Source: CAVPOO01 sp963707015 (GTDB lineage Bacteria; Pseudomonadota; Gammaproteobacteria; Thiohalobacterales; Thiohalobacteraceae). From it: DNA of 64,000 bases. Shown here piece after piece: positions 26,093 through 33,931 of this stretch; positions within the stretch are counted from its first letter, which is position 1, and every line of letters starts with the position of its first letter. The translations under genes and the position numbers were made by a program. The DNA lies in the NCBI GenBank assembly GCA_963707015.1, contig CAVPOO010000021.1:1-64000 (forward strand), read 5' to 3'. The notes below the pieces were generated by a model, which saw only the letters and a list, made by a program, of their open reading frames with translations, was not told the origin of the DNA and searched no databases.

Positions 26093-26884
26093 TCACTCCG
26101 GACGCCTCTGACGTGCCCTGGGCCCCTCAAAGAACTGTCTCACGAGGGGGTGATCTTCCCGCGACAAGGACTGCATATCGCCGACTGCAAGCACCTGCCC
26201 CTCCCCGAGTACGGCAACCCGGTCAGCCGCCTGCCAGAGCGTGTCGAGATCGTGGGTTACCATAATGACGGTTAATCCGAACCACTGTTTCATCCGCAGA
26301 ACAAGTTCATCAAAAGCGCCTGCACTGTACGGATCCAGTCCGGACGTCGGCTCATCCAGAAACAGAAGTTGTGGGTCGAGTGCCATCGCCCGCGCCAGGG
26401 CCGCGCGCTTGATCATGCCACCGCTCAGTTCACGTGGATACTTGAAAGCCGCATCCGCTGGCAGACCAACCTGCAGAATCTTCACCCGCGCCACGTCATC
26501 GATCAGTGTGGGATCCAGGGCGGTATGCTCGCGCAAGGGAACGGCCACGTTTTCAAGCACGTTCAGTGAACTGAACAGCGCACCATGCTGGAACAGTACG
26601 CCGAACTGTTGCCGCAGCGCCTGTTTCCGGGCTTCATCAATCGAGGCCAGATCCTTACCCAACAGGCACACCGAACCCGCATCGGGGCGACGCAGCATGA
26701 CCATTTCATGCAGCAGGGTTGTCTTGCCCGTCCCGCTGCCACCGACCAGGGCGAAGATCTCGCCCGCATGGACGTCAATATCGATGTGATCATGCACCAG
26801 CAGACCGCCGAGACGCGTGACGATGCCGCGCATCTGCAGGACGGGTTGGCGTCGCTCCGTGACCGGCCTGTCCGCGCCTGCCAC
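26093..26884 (-). CDS. Lipid ABC transporter ATP-binding protein (MlaF-like)
   Basis: Cytoplasmic ATPase of the Mce transporter. Walker A is GGSGTGKTT (about residue 50), the ABC signature region is ELSGGMIKRAALARAMALDPQLLFLDEPTSGLDP with Walker B, and the switch His is in VTHDLDTL. The length of 263 aa and the EPTSGLDPYSAGAFDEL sequence are typical of the Mla/Ttg2 group. It starts at a GTG, 2 bp after the permease stop, so the two are translationally coupled. Confidence 0.92.
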   Translation of the reverse strand: MAGADRPVTERRQPVLQMRGIVTRLGGLLVHDHIDIDVHAGEIFALVGGSGTGKTTLLHEMVMLRRPDAGSVCLLGKDLASIDEARKQALRQQFGVLFQHGALFSSLNVLENVAVPLREHTALDPTLIDDVARVKILQVGLPADAAFKYPRELSGGMIKRAALARAMALDPQLLFLDEPTSGLDPYSAGAFDELVLRMKQWFGLTVIMVTHDLDTLWQAADRVAVLGEGQVLAVGDMQSLSREDHPLVRQFFEGPRARQRRPE

Positions 26885-26886
26885 CG

Positions 26887-28017
26887 TTATACCCCCAACG
26901 CGCTGAAAACAACCGAAAACAGAGCATCGGCGACAATCACCAGGAAGATGGCATGCACCACCGCTACGGTGGTACGCCTGCCGACACTTTCAGCACCACC
27001 ACTGACCCGAAATCCCTGATAGCAGCCGACGATGGCGATGATTCCCGCGAATACCGGCGTCTTGCAGATACCGATCAGGAACGAGCGCAGCGAAACCGCA
27101 TCGGCGATCCGATCCAGGTAGGGCGTGAAACCGATATTGAGCTGGACCCTGGCCATAAACATGCCGCCAAGAATACCGAGGATATCGGCAAAGACTGCAA
27201 GCAGCGGCAGCACCAGAATCAGCGCCAGGGTCTTCGGTACGACCAGCATGTCGAGCGGCGAAATACCAATGGTTCGCAGCGCAGCAATTTCCTCGCTAAC
27301 CTGCATGGTCCCGATCTGCGCCGCATAGGCGGAACCGGTACGACCAGCAATAATGATCGCCGCGAGCAGCGGCGCAAGCTCCCGAACCAGGGACAGTCCC
27401 ACGAGGTCGGCCACGTATATACTGGCGCCGTAGATGCGCAGTTGCACGGCACCCTGGTAGGCAATGACGACACCCAGCAGAAATGACAGCAGACCAACGA
27501 TCCCAACCGCATTACAGCCGGCGCTGTAGACATTGTTCCAGACCTCTGCCCATCGGACACGCCAGGGCTGGGCGGCGAACCGGATCAGGCGCAGCATGAC
27601 CTCGCCGAAGAACGCCAGGAAACGCACACCTTCATCGCCTGCCTGAACGAAGACGCGGCCGGCGGCATCGATTCCGCGCGGCGGCTGCGGCGGCTGCGGT
27701 AATCCGCGCAGATCATATGATTCGAGCTCGCGAAGAAGCTCCCGGTGACGGGACTGCAGGCCGGCAAATCCCACCTCGAACCCGGCAGAGAGGAGCCGGG
27801 ACTGGATGCGGCGCAGCAGGCAGGCGCCCGTCGTATCCAGTGCCTCTACCGCGCTGGTATCCAGCGTGATGGTCTTACCCGACACTCTTTGTATGATCTC
27901 CTGCAGTGGTTCGAACGGACCCACCGTATCGGCGGTCCAGCGCCCCCGACACACCAGCCGGCCGTGTCCCTCAAGCTGAATTCGTGCCGGGTCGGCAGCA
28001 TGGCTGTAACGCTGCAT
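26887..28017 (-). CDS. STAS-domain MlaE-family ABC permease
   Basis: Permease of the lipid ABC transporter with a cytoplasmic STAS-like domain fused at the N-terminus. Residues about 1-95 contain the STAS signature (TITLDTSAVEALDTTGACLLRRI). The MlaE domain follows, with LSFLLGVVIAYQGAVQLRIYGASIYVADLVGLSLVRELAPLLAAIIIAGRTGSAYAAQIGTMQVSEE and several membrane helices. The start MQRYSHAADP was chosen (376 aa); the longer frame upstream would overlap epmA. In the Mla system the STAS subunit (MlaB) is separate; fusions are common in other proteobacterial members. Confidence 0.9.
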   Translation of the reverse strand: MQRYSHAADPARIQLEGHGRLVCRGRWTADTVGPFEPLQEIIQRVSGKTITLDTSAVEALDTTGACLLRRIQSRLLSAGFEVGFAGLQSRHRELLRELESYDLRGLPQPPQPPRGIDAAGRVFVQAGDEGVRFLAFFGEVMLRLIRFAAQPWRVRWAEVWNNVYSAGCNAVGIVGLLSFLLGVVIAYQGAVQLRIYGASIYVADLVGLSLVRELAPLLAAIIIAGRTGSAYAAQIGTMQVSEEIAALRTIGISPLDMLVVPKTLALILVLPLLAVFADILGILGGMFMARVQLNIGFTPYLDRIADAVSLRSFLIGICKTPVFAGIIAIVGCYQGFRVSGGAESVGRRTTVAVVHAIFLVIVADALFSVVFSALGV

Positions 28018-28064
28018 TACCAGGGGTATCTCCGAGCTTTGCCGGCGGCCTGCGAGAACAACGA

Positions 28065-29066
28065 TCAGGCCCGATCGATCGGAAAGGCAAGCACGTCCCG
28101 AATATCGTCCTTGCCCGCGGCGACCATCAGCAACCGGTCTACACCCACTGCGACACCGGAACAATCCGGCAGACCCGACTGCAACGCGGCAAGAAACCGG
28201 GTGTCCAGATCCACATCGGGCAGTTCTTGCTCCCGCCGCTGTTGCTTTTCACGTGCGAAACGTTGCGATTGTTCCCTGGCACTGGTCAGTTCATAAAAGC
28301 CGTTGGCAAGCTCGAGCCCCCGCCAGTACAGCTCAAACCGCTGTGCGACCGCAGGCAAGCCGGGCCGCAGCCGTGCCAGCGCTGCCTGGCTGGCCGGATA
28401 GTCATAAACGAAGAGTACTTCATCGACAAGCTGAGGGACGATGACCTCGCTGAGCACCAGGTCGCGCCAGCCGTCTGAATCCGTCGCCGCGAGTCCGGCC
28501 GGACAGCCAATATTCCGTGATCGCAGGCACGCCTGCAGGTCGCCCACCGTCGCCTCAAGCCCGTCAACACCCGCGTAGCGCTGAAAGAGCTCGCGGTACG
28601 CAACGCGAGCATATTTCGCGGGCTGATCCTCTTGCGCAATCATGTTCCGCATGAAGGACTCGACCTCGTCCATCAGCCGGATATCGTCGAAACCGACGCG
28701 GTACCACTCCAGCAGCGTGAATTCGGGATTGTGCAGCTTTCCTGCCTCGCCGTTGCGAAATACCTTGCAGATCTGGTAAATCGAGCCACTTCCGGCCGCA
28801 AGCAGCCGTTTCATGGCAAATTCCGGCGAGGTGTGAAGATACAAAGTACGCGCCCGGGAAACACCGGGACCGCGGTATAACGCCCGGAAGCTTTCCAGTA
28901 CCGGAGACGGTGTGCCGGCCGCTGACAATACGGGTGTTTCGACTTCCAGCACATTGCGGGCCCGAAAGAAACGCCGGATCCGGTCCAGTAGGTCTGCACG
29001 CTGTTGCAGCATGCTGAGCGCGGCACAGGGCTGCCACGGGAGGTCGCGCGCCTTATCTGGCTTCAT
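28065..29066 (-). CDS. epmA: EF-P--(R)-beta-lysine ligase EpmA
   Basis: Lysyl-tRNA synthetase paralogue that attaches (R)-beta-lysine to EF-P Lys34. It has the class II core with LDRIRRFFRARNVLEVETPVLS, motif 2 (QICKVFRNGEAGKLHNPEFTLLEWYR, about 105-130) and motif 3 (GVAVGVDRLLM), and lacks the anticodon-binding domain. The length of 333 aa matches. Its partners efp and epmB lie just upstream, so the pathway is encoded as one locus. Confidence 0.95.
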   Translation of the reverse strand: MKPDKARDLPWQPCAALSMLQQRADLLDRIRRFFRARNVLEVETPVLSAAGTPSPVLESFRALYRGPGVSRARTLYLHTSPEFAMKRLLAAGSGSIYQICKVFRNGEAGKLHNPEFTLLEWYRVGFDDIRLMDEVESFMRNMIAQEDQPAKYARVAYRELFQRYAGVDGLEATVGDLQACLRSRNIGCPAGLAATDSDGWRDLVLSEVIVPQLVDEVLFVYDYPASQAALARLRPGLPAVAQRFELYWRGLELANGFYELTSAREQSQRFAREKQQRREQELPDVDLDTRFLAALQSGLPDCSGVAVGVDRLLMVAAGKDDIRDVLAFPIDRA

Positions 29067-29325
29067 AAGCCGCCAAACCGCCAGATCCGTCGCTCAAACA
29101 TGTCACAAACTCACCGCCCGGCTCCTAACCCCTTCGCTGGCGACGGATAATCGGTTTATTTCAAAACAGCAGTCACATCGAAGGCTTGCGTTACCAGCCA
29201 TCCAAGCAGAGAGGGCTCCTGATAGCCACCGCCTGGCGTACTCGGCAACTGTCTGACATGAACAGCCTGGCGTGGAGCTTTCGGCGCAAGGGCGCAAACA
29301 CTCACCAACCGTCAACCCAGGCCCA

Positions 29326-29895
29326 CTACTCTTTGGCGCGAGAAACGTACTCACCCGTCCGCGTATCCACCTTGATCTGTTCGCCAACATCGATAAACAG
29401 CGGTACACGAACGACCGCGCCGGTCTCCAGGGTCGCCGGCTTGCCGCCACCACCCGATGTGTCGCCGCGAACACCGGGATCAGTTTCCGCGACTGTCAGG
29501 ATGACGAAATTCGGCGGGACAATACTCAACGGCGTGCCGTTCCAGAGCGTGACGATATAAGTGTCCTGTTCTTTGAGCCATTTGGCCGCGTCACCCACGG
29601 CAGTCGCATCTGCCGCATGCTGCTCAAAGGTATCCGGTACCATGAAGTGCCAGAACTCGCCGTCCGTATACAGATACTGCATATCGGTCTCTACGACATC
29701 AGCCCCTTCGACAGTCTCTCCCGATTTGAATGTCCTCTCCACCACGCGCCCCGTCTTGAGATTTCGGAACTTGACGCGACTGAAGGCCTGGCCCTTGCCC
29801 GGCTTCACAAATTCATTTTCGATGATGGAACAAGGATCACCATCCAGCATGATCTTCAAACCACCCCTGAATTCACTGGTACTGTACGTTGCCAT
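29326..29895 (-). CDS. efp: Translation elongation factor P
   Basis: Relieves ribosome stalling at polyproline stretches. The start MATYSTSEFRGGLKIM gives 189 aa, like E. coli. The modification loop KPGKGQAF with the target Lys is at about residue 34, in the form used for beta-lysylation, consistent with epmA and epmB nearby. It is divergent from epmB (183-bp spacer). The 259 bp between efp and epmA show no recognisable feature. Confidence 0.97.
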   Translation of the reverse strand: MATYSTSEFRGGLKIMLDGDPCSIIENEFVKPGKGQAFSRVKFRNLKTGRVVERTFKSGETVEGADVVETDMQYLYTDGEFWHFMVPDTFEQHAADATAVGDAAKWLKEQDTYIVTLWNGTPLSIVPPNFVILTVAETDPGVRGDTSGGGGKPATLETGAVVRVPLFIDVGEQIKVDTRTGEYVSRAKE

Positions 29896-30078
29896 CTTTA
29901 GTCTTCCATCCTCGAGCCACTGGCGCCGGCGGAAGGCGGTTCCAGATCGCCCGAACCTGTCGTTCTCGCCCAGCCACAAAACACGTTATGATCACACAAC
30001 CGCCCATCTACACTTGGCCTGTGGATACCGGCCCCTTACTGCAGCGGGAGAGTCTGCGGAAAGAAATGTCCGGCGCCT

Positions 30079-31158
30079 ATGATAACGCGAACATCACCTG
30101 ACGATCACGTACCCGTTTGGCAGCGGGAGCTGGCCAGAGCAGTGACCAAACCGGAGCAACTGCTAAGGCTCCTGCAGCTCCAGCCGGAGCAGATCCGCGG
30201 ATATACCTCCGCCCACCACCAGTTTCCTCTGCGCGTCCCGCGAAGTTACATTGCGCGCATGCGCCAGCGCGACCCCCAAGACCCGCTGCTGCTTCAGGTC
30301 CTTCCCGTTTCGGCCGAGTTGAACGACGTACCTGGGTATACCTCTGATCCCCTGGCTGAACACAGCTGCATGCCGGTTCCGGGCGTCATCCGCAAATATA
30401 CAGGTCGCGTCCTGCTGACGGTTACCGGAGCTTGCGGTGTACATTGCCGCTACTGCTTCCGGCGCCACTTTCCGTATGCTGATGCGAATCCGGCCGCCAG
30501 GCAGTGGGCCCCGGCGATCGATTACATCAACAGTCATGCCGATATCCAGGAAGTCATCCTCAGTGGTGGAGACCCGCTTTCACTCAGTGACTCGAGGCTC
30601 GCCGGATTGCTCGCGCGGCTGCAGGCCATCCCGCACCTGTCCCGCCTGCGCATACACACCCGTTTGCCGGTAGTCCTTCCCGAACGCGTCGACGACCAGC
30701 TGCTCAACTGGCTGCAGGGATCACGACTGCGATGCATCATGGTTTTGCACCTGAATCATCCCAATGAGATCGACGCCAGCTTCCGGCGCGCCTGTGACCG
30801 GCTCCGTACCGCAGGCGTGACTCTCCTCAACCAGAGTGTGTTGCTCAAGGGCGTGAACGACAATGCGATGGTGTTGTCATCCCTGAGCGAGTCCCTGTTT
30901 TCTGCCGGTGTATTACCCTATTACCTGCATCAGCTCGATAGGGTACAGGGTGCGGGGCATTTCGAGGTCAGCAACGACAGGGCGCGTGCGATCATGGACA
31001 CCCTGCATGCAGCCCTGCCCGGATATCTGCTGCCCCGCTTCGTGCGGGAGGAACCGGGTAGCCGAGGCAAGACGCCCGAATGGCCTGCCACAAGTCAGCC
31101 CCAGTTCCAACCTGGCGTTGTACAAATGTCCCGGGCAGCGCACGACAAATCGGCGTGA
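30079..31158 (+). CDS. epmB: EF-P beta-lysylation protein EpmB (lysine 2,3-aminomutase family)
   Basis: Radical SAM/PLP enzyme that converts L-lysine to (R)-beta-lysine for EpmA. The radical SAM motif is CGVHCRYCFRRHFPY (CxxxCxxC, about residue 120), with the glycine-rich VILSGGDPLSLSD after it and the PLP lysine expected near the C-terminus (LLKGVND is visible at about 255). The length of 359 aa is near E. coli EpmB (342). The start ATG is 183 bp from the divergent efp start. Confidence 0.94.
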   Translation: MITRTSPDDHVPVWQRELARAVTKPEQLLRLLQLQPEQIRGYTSAHHQFPLRVPRSYIARMRQRDPQDPLLLQVLPVSAELNDVPGYTSDPLAEHSCMPVPGVIRKYTGRVLLTVTGACGVHCRYCFRRHFPYADANPAARQWAPAIDYINSHADIQEVILSGGDPLSLSDSRLAGLLARLQAIPHLSRLRIHTRLPVVLPERVDDQLLNWLQGSRLRCIMVLHLNHPNEIDASFRRACDRLRTAGVTLLNQSVLLKGVNDNAMVLSSLSESLFSAGVLPYYLHQLDRVQGAGHFEVSNDRARAIMDTLHAALPGYLLPRFVREEPGSRGKTPEWPATSQPQFQPGVVQMSRAAHDKSA

Positions 31159-31325
31159 TTCCAGCTCGCTGGATATTGATTCGTAACTTAACAATCAATA
31201 GGTTCCAGCGTTTCCGACGCAGATGGTCTGTTGTTAGCCGACCAGTCAACCGACCCCGTCACAAGAATTCCCCCTCATTGCCGTAATACATACAGATTTC
31301 CCTTAATACTTTGGTCCGTGGTGAC

Positions 31326-33158
31326 ATGGCAGAGACAACCGAAAAAACCGACGCAGTACAGGAAAGCCCTTTCGATATACGCCCGGCAGCCGTCGAGGCA
31401 TGGATCGCCGAACTTCCTGTCGCCAATCTGGGTGAAACCAGCCGGCGCCTCTATACGACACTCGTTGACCTCAATGGCCAGTCCTTGAGCCCCAAGAAAC
31501 GGGTTGCGGTGCTTGAACAGTTTTCCACGCACGTTCATTACGCCAACGAGGCACTGAAGAAACATTTTGTGGGTGAAAGCTTTCCCCTGAAACCGGTTAA
31601 TTATCAAGTTGCGCGGCTGGCACAGGCATTGTCGATACAGTTTGCCATGGGCTACCAAACCGCTGCCTACGAACAGTTGGGCAAGTCCGGATTCCACAAG
31701 GATCAGACACTCGCTCAAGCCGCGCTTTTCAAGGCGATCGATTTATTCGGGCTGACATTGTTACGCACCTACCAGGTCTACGCACCCTACCCTCGCGGCC
31801 TCTGGCAGAGGCTACACAAACTGTATCTGACTGCCGAATCACATGGACTCGACAGTCTGCCGATGGAAAAGGGAAGAAGCGCGACTGAACAGACGATTGC
31901 TGACGCATATAAAAAGTTGCTGTTATTCGCTCTGGCGTGCCCCTACCGGCTGCGGCAAAACGAAACAGAGCAGGTCTATGGCTTTCTCGGGAATTGGGCG
32001 GGCACGTGCAGCTTGTCCAGATTAAACGATACGGAAGACACGCACGGGACCTTCATCATAGATCTTGACGGCGACCTCCCGCCCTCCTACTGGGTGCTGC
32101 AACATCAAGATTACCGCCGTGAAAACTCCCGACTACTTGATACGTCCGCATTGGCTGGCGGCATGCACGATTATCTCGCGCAGCTAAAGAAGCAGGAGAA
32201 AAGATCCGGGATCAAAAGCACTCTGATCAGTGAGCCGACGCTGCAGCGACTCATGCTTGCCTGGGGGGTAATGCCAAAACGCCAATTCGCTCGCACCCGC
32301 CAACACTCCTCTGCCTATGTTGCCGCAGGCCTCAGCGCCGCGCATTATTTCATCAGCGGAGAAGTCGTATTTGCCCGTACGATTACCGATGCCAATGGTG
32401 CTCAAACCCAGGGCAACAGGCTGGAAGATTATCACCATCTGTTTGAGGCACGCTCACATTTTGACTCGAAGCCGCTGGCTACCAAAACCACCCATGTTCG
32501 GGATGTCTGGCAGCTTGGCGGTGAACGCCCCGCCGACGCCGATCATGATCATCTCGGCACCATAGATTATACGAAACCGGTCAAAGGCATGTCGGTCATC
32601 CCGGAATTTGCGAATTACCGAACCCACGAATGGAAGATGGTCGATATCAGTGCCGGTGGTTACCGCTTCCTCTGGGACAGGCCAGAGAGTTCCTACGCCC
32701 AGGTGGGAGAACTGCTCGGCATTCGCGAGGCGAACGATCCTGACACCTTCCATCTCGCACTGGGAGTAATCCGCTGGATGCAATGCGGGCATAAAACCGG
32801 CATGGAACTGGGTGTGGAAATGCTCGCCCCCGGAGCAGTAGCGGTTGCGATCAAATTACTGAAACCGGATGGAAACTGCGGCCATTACATGCGCGCCCTG
32901 CTCGTGCCTGCCATCAAGACCATTAACCAGCCGGCCACCCTGCTCACGCCGACGGTACCCTACCGCACCGGTGATACCGTGATTGTCAATATACAGGGGA
33001 AAGAGACCCGGGCCGAGTTAAACAAACTCGTGGAAAATACGGGCTGCTTTGCCCAATTCCAGTTTACCTCGGCGGATAAAACACAGGGACCGCACACGGA
33101 AAGCGACCCGGCCGAGGCGGCGCCGGAGGATTTTGACCCCCTCTGGGGCGCCATCTAG
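31326..33158 (+). CDS. Uncharacterised 610-aa protein with PilZ-like C-terminal region
   Basis: I do not recognise a characterised family. ATG 31326 was chosen over an in-frame TTG at 31311. Residues 1 to about 420 look largely helical and soluble, without signal peptide or membrane helix; a segment near residue 240 reads GTFIIDLDGDLPPSYWVLQ. Around residue 440 VDISAGGYRF fits the (D/N)xSxxG motif of PilZ domains, followed about 40 residues later by LGVIRWMQ and GMELGVEML, which fit the end of a PilZ barrel. The upstream RxxxR motif is not clear. It precedes the FimX-like gene with one reversed gene between. A c-di-GMP or pilus role is inference. Confidence 0.75.
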   Translation: MAETTEKTDAVQESPFDIRPAAVEAWIAELPVANLGETSRRLYTTLVDLNGQSLSPKKRVAVLEQFSTHVHYANEALKKHFVGESFPLKPVNYQVARLAQALSIQFAMGYQTAAYEQLGKSGFHKDQTLAQAALFKAIDLFGLTLLRTYQVYAPYPRGLWQRLHKLYLTAESHGLDSLPMEKGRSATEQTIADAYKKLLLFALACPYRLRQNETEQVYGFLGNWAGTCSLSRLNDTEDTHGTFIIDLDGDLPPSYWVLQHQDYRRENSRLLDTSALAGGMHDYLAQLKKQEKRSGIKSTLISEPTLQRLMLAWGVMPKRQFARTRQHSSAYVAAGLSAAHYFISGEVVFARTITDANGAQTQGNRLEDYHHLFEARSHFDSKPLATKTTHVRDVWQLGGERPADADHDHLGTIDYTKPVKGMSVIPEFANYRTHEWKMVDISAGGYRFLWDRPESSYAQVGELLGIREANDPDTFHLALGVIRWMQCGHKTGMELGVEMLAPGAVAVAIKLLKPDGNCGHYMRALLVPAIKTINQPATLLTPTVPYRTGDTVIVNIQGKETRAELNKLVENTGCFAQFQFTSADKTQGPHTESDPAEAAPEDFDPLWGAI

Positions 33159-33165
33159 CAACGGG

Positions 33166-33705
33166 CTAGGCGCAGGATCGGAAGATCTCGGCGAAAACAT
33201 CCGGGTACCTGACATAGCCTCCGCCATTGAGAACGCCATCCGTGAGTTCCATCGCCGTTACCGCATCATCCGGAAGCGGCAGATTGGTGCTCAGCCCCCA
33301 GTGGCTGGCAGACAGGAAGTCAAATCGTTGATAATAGTCAGGATGTCCGGCGACTACGATAGCAGGATAGCGCATATCCCGGGCTCGCCGCACAGCTGCC
33401 TGGATGAGGCTGGATCCGATTCCCCGGTGTGACTGGGAAGGTACGACCGACATGGGGCCTAAGGCAAGGATAGTACTGGTTCCTGACCCACCCCCTTTTT
33501 CCAGCTGCACCTTGGACAGAAGCACGTGGCCAACTATGCGTCCATTCAGTTCGGCAACCAAAGACAGGTCCGGCACGAAGTCCTTGGAGGCCCGAATGGC
33601 ACTCACCAGGCGGGCTTCATCCTCGCATTCAAATGCGCTCAGGTTAACGACATCGATCGCCCTTACATCTTCAGGAACTTCTGCCCTGACAATGATTTCA
33701 TGCAT
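33166..33705 (-). CDS. GNAT-family N-acetyltransferase
   Basis: Acetyl-CoA-dependent acyltransferase of unknown substrate. The start MHEIIVRAEVPEDVRAI gives 179 aa. The GNAT fold is visible: VAELNGRIVGHVLLSKV (beta 2-3), then the acetyl-CoA loop SVVPSQSHRGIGSSLIQAAVRRARD (about residues 85-110) and IVVAGHPDYYQRFDF. This last pattern is typical of the YhbS-like group. It is reversed relative to the genes on both sides and converges with the 610-aa gene with a 7-bp gap. Confidence 0.88.
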   Translation of the reverse strand: MHEIIVRAEVPEDVRAIDVVNLSAFECEDEARLVSAIRASKDFVPDLSLVAELNGRIVGHVLLSKVQLEKGGGSGTSTILALGPMSVVPSQSHRGIGSSLIQAAVRRARDMRYPAIVVAGHPDYYQRFDFLSASHWGLSTNLPLPDDAVTAMELTDGVLNGGGYVRYPDVFAEIFRSCA

Positions 33706-33931
33706 AGCGTGTTCAGCTCCCAGTTTCAATGAATGCAGCCGGCACTTTGCTCAAGGTACTGTGCAGAACAGTCCCCTCCGCTGCCCATCGATCCTATCAG
33801 GAATCCGGATCATGGAAAACTGCTGCCGGAGGCAAAATATGAGCCACTGCTTCAGAAATCCTGTTATCTGGCCGCTTTCAGGAAACGAAACCATCGCCGG
33901 TGGCCTTGCGCCGTTTTGACAGGAGATAGTA

